Below are positions 1 through 12,378 of a stretch of 64,000 nucleotides of DNA, one piece after another. Source of the stretch: Plasmodium coatneyi (lineage: Eukaryota > Apicomplexa > Aconoidasida > Haemosporida > Plasmodiidae); the NCBI RefSeq assembly GCF_001680005.1, contig NC_033562.1, positions 310,001 through 374,000 of the forward strand. Reading direction: 5' to 3'. The translations under genes were made by a program, and so were the position numbers. The notes beneath the pieces are model-generated. The model was not told the DNA's origin. It worked only from the letters and a program-made list of their open reading frames with translations, and searched no databases. The stretch's first letter is position 1; each line of letters opens with the position of its first letter.

Positions 1-75
1 CCGTTATTTGGGACATACGTGTGCACGTGCGTGCCCCCCTGTTGGTGCACACAGAAGCACACGAAGGGACTTTAC

Positions 76-814
76 TTTTTTATAGCGGCATTGTTTGCGT
101 TGACTATCTCGTCAAATGAGAAGCCGCTGTATTTGAACTCCAGCTTGGTGAAACACTTCTGGCAGTTCACGTGCATTTCTTTGCCTGTCATGGGGGGGGG
201 TGAGGGTAAATAGCGTGTCGGTAAAAAATGACGGTGCGAGAGTGTATGCCTTCATGCACACACATGTGTGCTTGGAGAGGCAACTCCTCCCCCTGGGGTG
301 ACGCCCATCCTATTTGTGGCAGTACCAGAAGTGACATTCTTCAGGATACTCTTCCTCCCGCAGCTTTCGCAATTCACGCTGTAATCCCCGCTTAACAAGT
401 CCTAAAAAAGGTGGGGGAGAAAAAATAATGTAAAAATGAGTAAACATAAATGTAAGGGCAACGCCGCATGAAAAAAAACTCCGTGGAGTTATTTCTACCC
501 TAGACTTACCATCAGAGAGCACTGATTAAACTTCAAAACGCACACGCAGCTGTTCTCCATAAAGCAAATATTTCTGTACACCTCTACAACGGCATTGCTG
601 CTGCAGTTCACGCAGGTGCAAACTACATACAAAGAGGGGGGTAGAAAAAATAACATCATGATATGCCAGAATGAAAAAAAAGACAACAAAAAGAAAACGC
701 CTGATTCATCGAATGCTCAGGGTGGACATTCCTGCTCTACCTAACTGGGGCGCGTCTTTGCTCGTCGTGGTGACATCAAATGTGTTGCAGCACCGGGTGC
801 AAAGCAGCTGCAGC
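76..814 (-). CDS. Partial multi-exon protein with four CxxC zinc-binding pairs
   Basis: Four consecutive exons on the minus strand join in frame: 814..741, 622..510, 401..326 and 184..76. All have AG/GT boundaries. Each exon carries a CxxC pair (CTRC, CVNC, CESC, CQKC), so the assembled protein looks like a double zinc ribbon, with further cysteines in the second exon. The last visible exon ends at a good donor (gtaaag), so the gene continues off the left edge. The first coding exon is uncertain. A short one starting at an ATG near 902 would fit but needs an intron of only about 50 bp. I do not recognise the family. The zinc-binding inference rests only on the cysteine spacing. Confidence 0.55.
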
Positions 815-957
815 CTTGGGGGATAAAAAAGGGGGGATCCATGAGCACATATATGTGAAAAGAGTACATACGAAGTGTACAAATATGGGGCATGCACAAC
901 TGCACGAGCGTTCTGACGGTGGTGACCCCCCCCAATTGAAGGCCCCCGTTGTAACAC

Positions 958-2970
958 CTACTTCAACTGGATTGCTTTATACAGAGATATATTTTTGATG
1001 TGGACGTTTCCAAGCACAAGACTCTTCCCCGTTATGTTCACATTGTTGTTTATGTTCATGTCGTCGCTGTCAATGTCCTGATCCATCTCTTCGTTGTTCG
1101 CTTGGTCACTGCCTTCCTCATTCGGTTCGTTTGGTTCGTTTGATCCGTTTGGTCCGTTTGATCCGTTTGGTCCGTTTGATCCGTTCGATTCGTTCAGTTT
1201 GTTCGGTTCGAGTTGGCTCTGCCGTTCCTGCAGCTCCTTCTCCTTTTCCATCTTTTGCTTCTCCTTCAGAACGATGAACCTGCAATAGAGGAATCGCTTC
1301 AGGCAGTCCTCCGGACCCTTGGTCTTCACAATTTCGCTAACCTTTTCCCATTTTTCTGGGCAATTTTTTAAATCCTTGTACACCCTCAACCCTTCCTCAA
1401 GCAGCGTTTGTTCCTCCAGCTTCCAGTTCATTACTTTTTTTTTTTCTTCTTCCCTCTTCAACTTCCTCAGATTGTCATTCGCATTATGGCTACCTCCCAT
1501 CGGTGGGGTATCCTTCTGGTTGGTACCTCCACTGGGGGTATTGTCCGTACCGTCCTTCTTCTCCAAATCGTTATTTGTGCTTTGCCGATTGGGTTCTGCC
1601 CTTGGGATTTCCACCACGTCATTATTTTTCACCTCGTGATGAATATAGTACGGCCCGGTTTGGCCTTTTTCAGTTTCTTTTTCAAGCACATCCCTTCTTC
1701 TACAAGCATCTGTAACCATGTTACCTGGGCTTGATTCATTTAAATAACTATTTTGCAGCGTGGGGATACTTCTCTCATTGGTTTCGTGCAGATTATACGT
1801 GAAGTGTTCTTCTGATTTTTCGTTCAGATTAAATTGGGAATGTGTTTTCCCCTGATTGGGATGGACTTCATTTGTGTGTGCAAAATTTTGTTGCAATGAA
1901 TCCACCGATTGGTTCACTTGAACGCCGGGTACTTCCTTTTGCCTTTCCTTTTCGTGTTCACCAGTGTGACTGAAGGTAGTTTTTCCGCTTCCCCTTCTCC
2001 TGGCGATGTTATTGGGGTAATTATTGTCCGTGTTCCTACCGTGGGGGGGATTATTCAAAGGTGAGCGAATCGCATGACCGCTGTTATGTATAGTTCCATT
2101 TTGGTCTCTCGTTCCCCCTTCTGCCGACTTGTTGGTTATTCCATTCGGGTAGTAACGATGCCACCGATCCGTTGTTCCCCTACTGGTGGGTTCGTTTCGG
2201 TAGCCGCCCCGTGGATGGTAGTCCGGATTGCTCCTACGACTGTGGCTGGAGTAAACAGCGTCTAACTTTTTATAATGGTTCATCATCCTTTCCCTTTTCA
2301 CGTAATCAAACCTATCATAATAATTTACATTTGGCTGTTCCCTCCCAAATTTTCCATCATTATAATGGTTTCTCCTCCCCCTTTGGAATGTCCCCCTACG
2401 CAGCAGCTGCTGCTGCTCCTCCTCCCTGTCCACATGGTTCACTTCAACACTTTTTCCATCCTTTTTATCACACACATTGTGGTTGGACGTATCCCTCACG
2501 TGCGCGCTCTGCTTTACACCACTAACCACGTGACCATTGCTGGTTATTTTTTTTCCGTTCCCCTGCCTTTCTTCCCTATTTGGAACACTCTTGTGCTTCC
2601 CATGCAGGTGTGTATAATCCATTATGTTATTTTCGTCCCCTCCAAAAAAACATATTTCTTCATTTTTTAAATTGCAATTTGTTTGTTCATTGTTCCATTC
2701 GTTAATAGCGCAATCATTTTGTGTGCCGCTTTTTTTTTCGCACTTCTTTTTCCCGTTAATGTAAAATATTTTTTTACTTCCACGCGCATCCTTTCTTTTT
2801 TCATCCCTGTGGTTACTTCTTTTTTGCGAACAATTACGCGTGCGGGAGATTCCCCCCTCTATAGCAGTATTCCCCCCCCCAGTGTGCATGTCCTCCTTCG
2901 ATTTACTTTTCTTCTTAATCGATTGGGGCGGAAGAACATTTGCTTTATACCTTCGGGGAAAAATGGGCAT
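958..2970 (-). CDS. Myb/SANT-like domain protein, Asn/Gly/Glu-rich
   Basis: A single long reading frame of about 670 residues. I start it at the ATG at 2970, giving MPIFPRRYKANVLPPQ. The open frame runs slightly further upstream but has no ATG there, so an upstream exon is not excluded. Most of the protein is hydrophilic and low in complexity. A Myb/SANT-like helix-turn-helix near residues 510-570 carries the typical tryptophans (start MNWKLEEQTLLEEGL, then KWEKVSEIV, then CLKRFLYCRF), followed by a basic coiled coil. It is reminiscent of the SANT repeats of zuotin/DNAJC2-type proteins, but no J domain is visible. Asn-Gly-Ser/Pro repeats lie at 1110-1200. A role in chromatin or RNA is inference. 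It ends 144 nt from the cysteine-rich gene on the same strand. Confidence 0.75.
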   Translation of the reverse strand: MPIFPRRYKANVLPPQSIKKKSKSKEDMHTGGGNTAIEGGISRTRNCSQKRSNHRDEKRKDARGSKKIFYINGKKKCEKKSGTQNDCAINEWNNEQTNCNLKNEEICFFGGDENNIMDYTHLHGKHKSVPNREERQGNGKKITSNGHVVSGVKQSAHVRDTSNHNVCDKKDGKSVEVNHVDREEEQQQLLRRGTFQRGRRNHYNDGKFGREQPNVNYYDRFDYVKRERMMNHYKKLDAVYSSHSRRSNPDYHPRGGYRNEPTSRGTTDRWHRYYPNGITNKSAEGGTRDQNGTIHNSGHAIRSPLNNPPHGRNTDNNYPNNIARRRGSGKTTFSHTGEHEKERQKEVPGVQVNQSVDSLQQNFAHTNEVHPNQGKTHSQFNLNEKSEEHFTYNLHETNERSIPTLQNSYLNESSPGNMVTDACRRRDVLEKETEKGQTGPYYIHHEVKNNDVVEIPRAEPNRQSTNNDLEKKDGTDNTPSGGTNQKDTPPMGGSHNANDNLRKLKREEEKKKVMNWKLEEQTLLEEGLRVYKDLKNCPEKWEKVSEIVKTKGPEDCLKRFLYCRFIVLKEKQKMEKEKELQERQSQLEPNKLNESNGSNGPNGSNGPNGSNEPNEPNEEGSDQANNEEMDQDIDSDDMNINNNVNITGKSLVLGNVHIKNISLYKAIQLK
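1117..1192. repeat. Short tandem repeat coding (S/P)NG units
   Basis: Imperfect short tandem repeat of the type ccgtttgatccgtttggt inside the Myb-like gene. On the minus strand it encodes alternating SNG and PNG triplets. Low-complexity inserts like this are common in Plasmodium proteins. Confidence 0.75.
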
Positions 2971-4115
2971 TCCACTTGCCAGATCAGCATCCACCGTCAA
3001 CAACAGTTCGGCGTTTCCTCCTCCCGTGACAGTACCGTCCGCACCGTTGCTCGGGTCGCTACTAACAAGTATTGACGTGGTTGCTAATCTGGTTGTTCAC
3101 TCGGTTGCTTGCGTAATGACCGCCTTCCCCCTCGGTCGCACAGTTCCTACCTCAGTCATAACACTTGCCATTCATATATATACCGCCAATCGTGACGGAA
3201 TTTCAAAGTTAAATTTTCCAACCCCCCATCGGGAACAACCTACAGTCATTTTTAAGCACGGGTTGGCACACAAAATTAGGATTTTTCTTTTCTCTGCCAA
3301 CCGGGGAAATAATCACCAAACCAGAGGAACAAACGACACCGCCCGTTGAATAAATTTAAGCTGTATTTTCGATTAAAAAAAAAAGGAAAAAAAAAAGTTA
3401 CTAAATTGTGCTAGTTTGGAATTTTAAAAGAAAAAAAAAAAAAAAAAAGGAAAATAGAATAAAATAAAGTAACACGGCACAACATAAAAAATGCTCAAGC
3501 AATATGTTGTATATAGTATGTATAAATATGTAAGCAGCAAGGGGATGAACCACAGAGGCGAATTTTTTCACCTCCCATTTTGACGTCGCTCTACTTTGAA
3601 CGGTGTTGTCAACGCGCATTAGCATTCCAAAGAGAGCCATGTAACTGGTATATTTTCCCATGTGTATATATATGTGCATGCTACTGACCCTTCACGGGGG
3701 TTAAAACAATGCGCCTATATATTATATGCATACAACGTTGGCGCGTTAAAGGCCTCTCACTCTCACCATGGTGTAAACACATGACATGAAATTTATCCCG
3801 ATGCAGACTTGTGGGTAGATCTATCTAGTAAAGCTTATGTAAAAGTGTAATGTTTAAAAATTTTTTTTTTTTTTTTTTAAAAACGACACGTGCATATATA
3901 CACATATACATATATATATATGTATACCACTTAAAGGGACATCACAAAATGTGTTGCTTTTTTTTTTTTTTTTTTTATGCCATTATTAAAAAAAAAAAAA
4001 ATTGTGAAATGTGCAGGCAAAGCGTAGTTCAGTTCAGAAGAACATAAAAACGCTAGGCAGGATGGAAAGAAAAAAAAAATTAGACGTGGCACCGCTACAT
4101 TTTTGTTCTTTCATG
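2971..4115. other. Intergenic, Myb-like gene 5' side and MSP1 3' side
   Basis: About 1.1 kb with no supported gene. It holds several poly(A)/poly(T) runs (around 3378, 3430, 3860, 3961 and 3990) and a short TA/CA microsatellite at 3893-3925. It should contain the 3' UTR of MSP1 and the 5' leader of the Myb-like gene. Confidence 0.7.
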
Positions 4116-6697
4116 TTAAAGCTCCATGCTAAGGAGGAAGAGCAAAATGAGCAACAAGAAGGATAAGCTTAGGAAGCTGGAGGAGCTACAGAAAACTCCA
4201 TCGAAGAGTGGCTCAGAACCTTCTTTAGTACATTTACACACAATTTTCTTGCTTTCAGTCATTTTACATTCAGCTTCAGGGGCACAACCACCATTGTTCT
4301 CATTACAAGTCATATCCGGTGCTGGAATACATTTGCCTTCTAGTTCTTTAAAGTTCAACAAGCATCTCCATTCTTCCGTTCCGTCCAAGTATCTATAGCA
4401 GGCTGCATTCTCCGGCACAGTGGTGTCTATACACTTATGCTCAGAACCCATATTTAACATTTTCGTTTGCATATTTAACAACTGGGATAATACTTTCTTG
4501 GATTCTTCTTCATTAATTAATTTTGAGTTTTTGAATTTTTCCAAAAGACCGGAAGATTTCACATCATTTTCTTTACTCGATTTTTTGAAGCCCTCCAACT
4601 TTTCGTCCATTTTTGTGTAGTACTCCAATTTCTTCACAATGACATCGGTTTCTTTTTTCTCTATCTGGTAGTTGTTCATCAATTTTTTTAAGTTCTCCGT
4701 GTAGGTGTTCACCGTGTTCACCAGCGATTGGTACTCTTTTTGGATGCTATTCAAGAACGGGAGGTACTTCTTCAATTCTTCCTTTTGGGCATCCACTTGG
4801 TTATTTTCACTAGCTGCACTGGTTTCGATTTCCTTAATTTTTTCATTCACTGTATCCAAGTGTTGCTTGTACAGTTCGCCCATCTTTTTGTAGTACTCCA
4901 TACCCTCATTCGCGGTGGCCATATCCTTGTCAATAGACGTACTGATGTAGTTGTAACTTCCCAAGAGCTTCTTCTTCTGTTCGAAATCCAGTAACTTGTA
5001 TGGATCCTTAATGATGTACTCTCCGGATGAGGGATACTTAAATGGGTTCAAGTCAGAGTCGAGAACAGCTAAGAAGTAGTTTCTCTTCTTCAACCTAGAA
5101 TCCAACATGTCAGTTATGTTAGTGTTGAATGCAGCCACGTGATTCGCCAGTTGCTTCTTTATAGTTTTGTACATTCCTGCTAATGGCTTTATGTATACCA
5201 CTTCGTATTCGTTTATTCCTTCTGGTACCAACACTTCAGGCTGTGCATTTTCTGCCTCTCCCGTTGTTACTTGGTTTACCTCCTCGTTTTCATCGTCCTC
5301 CTCATCGTTGCCGATCAGGGGCACCGCGATTACTTGGTCGTAGTCGTCTCCTGATACTTGTGCTGCTTCTGGTTGTGCTAGTGGTGCTGTTTCACCTGCT
5401 GGTGTTTGTGCTGGTGTTTGTGCTTGTGCTTGTGCTGGTGCTTGTGCTTGTGCTGTTTCTTCAGATGTTTCTCCTTCAGGTGCTGGTAATGATGCTTCTG
5501 GTTCGCCTGGTGCTGCTGGTGCTGCTGCTCCTCCTGCTCCTTCTCCTCCTTCGGATACCTCTTCTGCTGGTTGTTCTTCCGTTTCTGTTTCTGTTTCTGG
5601 TACTGGCACTGGTACTGTTGATGGTGCTACTGATGGTTCTTCGGGTGGTGCTTGTACTTGTGTTGTTGCTGGTGCTACTGGTGGCGTAGCTGGTGGTGCT
5701 GGTAAGGATGCGGTTTGAGTGGCCACCTTGGGGAGCAATTCTTGGTAGGCCTGTAACGCCTCCTTAACTGCTGCAGTGTTTTTCGCGTGCTCACTACCAG
5801 AGTATTTCTTGTTGCTCATAACTTCCTTCAGTTCTGTAAAGACGTGATGCAATCCACTGGATAGGTAACTTATGTTCTCCTTCTCCAAGTTGATGTTATT
5901 TCCAAGTCTTCCTTCCATTCTGCTTAGCACTTTAAACTTTTCTAAGTTTAGGTAGTTGTCCTCCTTTTGCAATGATTCTTCACTTAAGGTCTTCAATGGA
6001 AACGGCTCACCTATGTAATATTTGGCTCGTGCCTTATAGTATTTTAACAAAATTTCTGTGTTCTTAAGTGTATTTTCTACTTCCTTCTTTTCTGCTTCCC
6101 TTTTCTTGTTAAAGAAAACGGCATAGTTTTTTAATACACTTGTTGGGCTATTCAAAAGGTTCTGTCTTCTTTCCAATTTGTTTTTCAAACTTGTGAGTTT
6201 TTTAATGTGTTCCTTGCTATTAGAAATTTTATTCTTCTTCTCCAAAAATCTTTCCAACTTCAGCTTGTACTTTCCATAGTGGTCTAGAGATACTTGTACC
6301 TTCTTCTTCAGTGCTTCAATTTCAGTACCTAAGGCTTCCCACTTTTCATTAGTCATATTGTTGATTTCCTCCTTTTGGGATTCTAGGAACTTCATGAAAT
6401 ATTCGTCATATTGATCCATTTGGGATAGGTGATTTTCGTAAATCTTATCCATTTGCACAATGTTCGTTTCGGATTCCTCCTCGCTGCTAGCTTGCACGGT
6501 TTGGTCTTGTTCTGTTTGGTTTTGTTCTGCTTGGGTTGTATCTTGTGTTTCTGTTACAGGTGATGCTTGTGTGTCTGCTACAGGTGACGCTTGTGTGTCT
6601 GCTGAAGCTGGCCCTTGGGTACCTGGAGCTACTGGCGTTGCGGTGCTTACTTCGTTAGTTACAGTTTCTGACGCAGTGTTGTTTTGATCTACTGTCG

Positions 6698-6737
<40 letters not shown>

Positions 6738-9700
6738 GGGTTCTGGATTAGGAACCACTTGATCGTTGGTATTTTCCGCTGATTGAGCAGGTGCCGCCGC
6801 AGCCTCAGCTGCATTGCTCGTGGAGGGTTTCAGGAAAGCCTTAATCTTTGAGTCCGTGTCTTTGTCCTTATATATGTTGTAAAGCATTTCCTTCTGGTAC
6901 AACTCAATGTAGAGGTTCTGCAGGTCATTGGTCATGGTGTCATACATGGAATACATGGCTGGCAAGTTATTCTGAATGTTGAATAGCAGATCCAATTGAT
7001 CACATGTGCTTTGCTTAATTTGGGTTTCCTCATCAGCCGTAAGTTTGTACTGCTCCAGTAGTTGAGGGCTCATGGTGGAGTTAGTCAGGAAGATGTGCTT
7101 GTGACATGCGTATGAGGATTTTAAAAATTCGAGGAGTTTTTCGAGGTATTGCAGTTTGGACATGGGTGGTACTGCAGGTGTTGTTGTTGCAGGTGCTGTT
7201 GCTACAGGTGCTGTTGCTGCAGGTGTTGGTTCTGCCGGTTGTGCTGGTGCCTCTTGTGTTGTTACATCTTCTGTTTCTGCTGGGGCTGCTGCTCCTCCTG
7301 CTGGTTCTGTTGGTGGTTGCTGTGATTCTTGTGGTGCTTCTGCTGCTGCCTCTTGTTCTTGTGTTGCTTCTCCTCCTGGTGCTGCGGTTTCTGCTCCTGC
7401 TTCTTCTCCTCCTGCTGGTTCTGTTGGTGCTGATTGTTCTTCTGTTTCTGGTACTGGTACTGTTGCTTGTGCTACTGGCGGTTCTTCGGGTGGTGCTGGT
7501 TGTGCTTGTACTTGTGTTGTTGCTGGTGCTTCTCCTGGTACTGCTGGTAAGGATGCGGTTTGTGGTGTTGATGATTCGGCTTGCGGTGAAACTGATGCTG
7601 GGGGTGGGGGGGGACCTTGGGGTTTGTTACCCCCTTGAGGTGGTGGCCCCTGAGACTGGTTACCACTTTGCTCTGATGTTTCTGATGCTGTTTGTGATCC
7701 AGTAGTTCCCACAGTGGATGTGACAGCACCTGTCACCGTTTCACTTGCTCCTCTAAGCGATTGTCCGCTGACGTTTGCCGGTTCTGTGGCCGAGTTGGCC
7801 TTCTCAGTGGCAATCATGGTCTCAATTTTGGGGATAAAGTCCTTCAATTTGTCAATCTCCTTTTTGAGGACAATCAAGTAGTAGGGCTCTGGTTTCTCGC
7901 CAGTCTTGTAAACCTTTGGAATGTATAAGCCGTCCTTCAGTTTGGCATTCTTAAGAAGGTTCTGAACATTTTTTAGAGCCTCTATTTTTTTTATCATCAA
8001 CACCTTCTGTACTTGTAATTCTACAACCCCAGAGAAGTCGTACTTGTTTTCCGTGATGAGTTTGCTTTCATTTTTTCGAATTTCCTTAGCTAGCTCAAAA
8101 ATTTCGCTCTTCAATTTCCACTCCATATGACTAAAGTAGTTAATTTCATCGTCGGTGATATCTTTCCTTAAGTTGTAGTCTTGCAAATAGGTCAGTTGTT
8201 TTTTCAGCTTGTTAATAAGATTGGTCTTCTCTTCGTAGGTGCATTTCTCTAGTTCTTTTTTCATCTCCATATATGCCTCCCTATTGGTCTTAAATTTATC
8301 AAATTTGTCTCCAACAAAGGTGTTGTCTAGTTTTGCTTCATAAAAATGATTAAGTGTTGGTAGGAAGGCCTCAACCTTCTCATTGTACAGCTTCATTTTC
8401 GCATCGTATTCTTCTTTCAGTTTGGGCAATTTTTCTTCTTCCATTTTTATTTTATTCGTAATATTGTCCAGAAGTAATTTTCTTTTAGTTTCACTAATGA
8501 CGATTCCCTTCGATGGCTGCTTTCCATCATGTGGGTTTTGCAAATCACCAAATGACTCCTCGGATCCAATTTTTCCTATCAATTCGAAAATGCTGCTTTC
8601 TGGTAGAGGGTAGGATATTCCGTGTGGGTACGTCTGTTTCAAGGTTGGAACTGCCTTTTGGGGGGTGCTTGTTGACTGGCTACTTTCGGGCGCGATTAGC
8701 GTGCCTGCCATCTTTGCCTTCTCCCTCAAGTAGTACTCCAATTCCTCTGCGTTGGTGAACAGACCGTCCATGTCGAAGTTTACCGTCTTGGCAATGGCTA
8801 CGATTTGATTCTCCAGGTTGGCAATTTTGATCTGGGCTTCATTCTGTAGAGTTGCAACACCTCCAGTGGTAGGATTACTATTTTCAGTATTTCCCTTTTC
8901 CGCTGCGACCTCCTCGAGTAGCGCCTTGATGCTTTTGTGCTCCTTCAGCACTTTTACCCGCTTCTCCAGGACTTGGATTAACTTTTGAGCCTCCTCCAGC
9001 TGGTTCGTGTAAAATATAACGTTGTAAATGGCTTGGAAGGTGTTTTTCTTCTGGTTGTAGTCTCCACCTGTAGAAGGTGCTACAGGGCCAGGTGCAACTC
9101 CTACTCCTGGTGCAACACCTACCCCTGGTGCAACACCTACCCCTGGTGCAACACCTACCCCTGGAGCAACACCTACCCCTGGAGCAACACCAGGAGAAGA
9201 AGAACTTTGAGAAGCACCCGCACTGGCTGCCGCACTTACACCATCATCGCTTGACGCGTGGATGATATTAGTCAAGTTGGTGTCACCGGCGACTATTTTA
9301 TTATTCTCCGTAGCAATTAACTGGTTTATGTTATTTATTGTGTCCTTGTTTTTAGTGATGAAGGCCTCCATTTTCCCAATGTCGTCCTTTATATTGTCGA
9401 GGGGCTTCCTATAACCCAAAACAACTTTCTTCAGCATGTCCAGCTCCTTGTCACTGATTTTTAGATGCTCAGGTATTTTGCAATATTCGTGGGCGCACAT
9501 ATCGTTGAGTTTCGCCCTTAACAAATCATAGTTGAAGTTTACCACGTGCATCAGTTGGTTGAATTCTTCGTAACTCTCCACAAGGTATTTTAGTCCATTG
9601 GCGTCCAAGGCCAATTCCCTTATCATGTGTAGCAAGTTGGCATGTCCTGGAATTTGTAGCTCCAAATACTTGCCCACGAAATCTCTTATTTGGTGACCTA

Positions 9701-9905
9701 AAGTATTAACACTACTTCCATCATCATTGTTCACTATGTTAATTTCATTTGTTCCTATTTTTTGTTTGTGGAACAGCTCGTAGCCTTCCACCACGAGCGC
9801 CTCCAGTTTGTCCAGCTTCACCAGAAGCTGTTTATAATCTTCTGTTTCACATTGACATTTGGTAACGAAAAAAATGAAAGAGAACAAAAAGAGTAACACC
9901 TTCAT
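4116..9905 (-). CDS. MSP1: Merozoite surface protein 1 (MSP1)
   Basis: A single-exon gene of 1929 residues. MSP1 is the major GPI-anchored coat protein of merozoites. It is cleaved into fragments, the last of which stays on the surface during red-cell invasion. An N-terminal signal peptide (MKVLLFLFSFIFFVTKCQC) precedes a long helical, coiled-coil-rich body. Low-complexity blocks interrupt it: GVAPGV repeats near residues 240-275, two Pro/Ala/Glu/Thr-rich stretches (nt 7150-7600 and 5390-5700) and about 16 consecutive Thr near residue 1060. The last 112 residues hold two EGF-like domains with ten cysteines, including CNENNGGCAPEAEC, then a hydrophobic tail for GPI attachment. Ten rather than twelve cysteines matches the P. 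vivax-clade form, whose first EGF domain lacks one disulfide. It lies head to tail with its paralog, which is upstream on the same strand. Confidence 0.98.
6692..6738. repeat. GTT trinucleotide repeat coding polythreonine
   Basis: An almost uninterrupted GTT array on the plus strand, ACA/ACG on the coding strand. It gives about 16 Thr in a row in a low-complexity region of MSP1. Confidence 0.9.
9082..9192. repeat. 18-bp tandem repeat in MSP1 coding GVAPGV
   Basis: About six near-perfect 18-bp copies of ggtgcaacacctacccct. On the minus strand they encode the hexapeptide GVAPGV in the N-terminal third of MSP1. Copies differ mainly at one wobble position (ggt/gga). Confidence 0.9.
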
Positions 9906-12378
9906 TTTCGAATTCGTCTAATTTAATAAGCAAAGTGTGTAGGGTTTAAAAATGTACTAAAACTGGGCCTGCCAAAAATGGGCATTATTGTTGCATCTTA
10001 AAAGTGGCCAACGTTTTTCTATATATTTGCGTGTATGTTGGTGTGAGTATTTGGTGGGTGTGTATATTGGTGAATATATGTTGGTGGGTGTGTATTTGGT
10101 AGGTGTGTATTTAGTGGGTGTGTATTTAGTGGGTGCGTATGTTGGTGGGTGCATGCGGGTGTGTGCGTGTATGCGGATACGTGCGCGTGGGTGTATATAT
10201 GTGTGTACACATGCAGAGGCTACTAAAACGAGGGTTGCGTCATATGGGAAGGGGAAAAGGCGATCCACGCAGGGGGGGTACGTCACAGGTACGCCTTGCA
10301 CACGGGTGTGCGTGTATACGTGAAGGGGTACTTGCCTTCACACATACGCCTTCACCTACGTGTGTGTGATTACACATTCAATCTGTTTTCACGCAATTGT
10401 TCTATTAAAAAAAAAAAGAAGTAATCTTTAAAATGTTCACTTGTTTATCTTTCCTTTTTTTTTTTTTTTCTTTTTGGTCATGAAATAAACATCTTTTAAA
10501 AGTATACACAATGAAATAAAAGAAAAAGAAAAAAAAAAAAACGAAGTGAAGCGAAGCAGCGCGAGGCGAAACAAATTGAACAATTCACAATTGGAAAAGT
10601 AAACAGTTCACAGAAACAGGAAACATGAAAATGGAAACATGAAACTGGAAACAGTAAACACTTAATAATTTACAGGAAGAATTGCACAAAGTTAAACCGA
10701 ACACACGTTACACACTTACGCGTGAAATTAAAAAAAAAAATTAATGATCACAAAAAGACTCCAAATGGACGGAGAAAAATTGCCCTGAAAAATTAACGTG
10801 TAACGGTACAACACAAAAAAATGTGCACAGAAACTTCGCGAAAATTCTGTACACGCATAAACGTGTGTTCGCTTTGTATGCATCACTTGAACATTCACAA
10901 ATGTTTGTTCCCGTCCGTTTTGCTTTCTTAATGCACTTCTTGTCCCCCTTGAACCCTTTCATCATTTTACAGTCAGTTAGGGGACGGGAAAATTACGCCA
11001 CTATGATGTGCTTGGCTGTTCGTCCGCCCCATTGCGCGATCTTCCTTTTTTTGCAGTTTATTCTCCATTTTGCAACTTTGCTTTATTCCCCATTTTTTTG
11101 CTACTTTGCTTTATTCCTCACTCTGTCACTTGTTTATTCCCCATTTTTCCCACCTTGCCTGTCCCCTTCTCGTCCATTTTTCTTTATTTTTTCAACCCAT
11201 TAGTGCACTCCCAGTTGAAGGGGACATTACACCACGGCCGCCAACGGACGACCACACGTTCCCAAATTATCCGATACTGCTTCTCCGCAAACGTCCGACG
11301 TTCCTCCATTCTGCAGACACACAACGATCCAGCATGCAGCTACGCAGCTATGCAACTATTGCAACAACTCGGCGACAATTTCAAAGCGTCCTCCTGCATC
11401 TTTCACACTTTTCCAAACGCACATTTGCACCTTTTTTTTTTCTTTTTTTCCAACTTGGTGAATCCCCAACGATGCAGCAATGTATAGAGGACGTGCAAAT
11501 CTATAACGAACAATTTAAAAAAAAAAAAAAAAATGGAAAACGCGGAGAATTGCTCCTTTCCATTTCGCTCATGTCGTTAAATATATACGTACCAATACTG
11601 TACACACACACACACACGCAGACATGGACGTAAATTTTCCGTGTGTACATTTTATGTGTGACAAAAAAAAGAATAGGGAAAGGGCAAGAGATAAATGAAA
11701 TGAAAATATACCCGGGTGAAATTACCATGATTGTGAAGTGTTTACATACACAGATGGGGAAAAAAAAAAATTTTCTTTTTTTAACTTCGTCAAATGGAGG
11801 TAACACATTTTCGTCCTTTTACCTAGTGCAGTGTTGTTTTCTCCACCCCTGTTTCTACATTGGGGGCAACTTCTCAGTTTTCCGTGTTTTCCACATAAAT
11901 GCACATTTTTCCAACCGCGGGAAGGGTGGTTCCCCTTGAACGAAGCCGTCGCCTGGCATGCGAAAAAGTAGTCGGTTGGTTTTGTACCCACTTGTGTGTG
12001 TGGGGGGGTCACTTCTTCCGCAAAAATGTGCACGCGGTATGTAAATGTTTTTTCCGCTAAAAAATGCGCAAAAGTGAAAAAAAAAAAAAAAAAAAAAAAA
12101 ACGCCGCCACATGAAGGACCATGCGTCAAACGCAACAAACCACTCTGTTGCTCAACTCTGGAAAGAAAAATCAAAATTTGTAAAATAAAGGCAGGGATGG
12201 GGAGAATCCCCACGGGAAGCGTGTCTAAGTGGGATGCATTGTGGATATGCTGTGCCCCCTCCATCACTTTGCAAACGCTACGATAGCATGTAGAATTGGC
12301 TGCCCCTAAATTAGCAGGGCTACAACTATCCTGTGCATACATACACACGTACATAAAAACGTATAATAGACAGGCACT
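9906..12378. other. Intergenic, MSP1 upstream region and MSP1P 3' region
   Basis: About 2.5 kb between the two MSP1-family genes. Nothing in it is supported as a gene. The apparent frames are T-rich or phenylalanine-rich read-throughs. It holds a GTGTGT-rich minisatellite (10.03-10.17 kb), poly(A)/poly(T) runs (10408, 10457, 11518, 12078) and near-repeats such as ctgtcacttgtttattccccattttt around 11.07-11.15 kb. The MSP1 promoter should lie in its left part. Confidence 0.7.
10027..10170. repeat. 15-bp GT-rich minisatellite upstream of MSP1
   Basis: Degenerate tandem copies of gtgtgtatttagtgg and variants with ttggtggg. It lies roughly 120-265 bp upstream of the MSP1 start codon. The same unit appears inverted in intron 1 of the DRC3 gene near 20.0 kb. 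Confidence 0.8.

Noticed and set aside
5183..5689. Leu/Val-rich open frame on the plus strand inside MSP1
   Set aside because: It is the antisense shadow of the Ala/Pro/Glu/Thr-rich repeats. Repeated hydrophobic residues arise from the repeat codons, and there is no independent support.
7106..7705. Long leucine-rich plus-strand frames antisense to MSP1
   Set aside because: Same cause as above: complement of low-complexity coding DNA.
11070..11633. 187-codon plus-strand frame in the MSP1/MSP1P intergenic region
   Set aside because: Composition is Phe/Thr/Ser-rich from poly-pyrimidine DNA, with poly-Lys at the end; no domain or splice logic.
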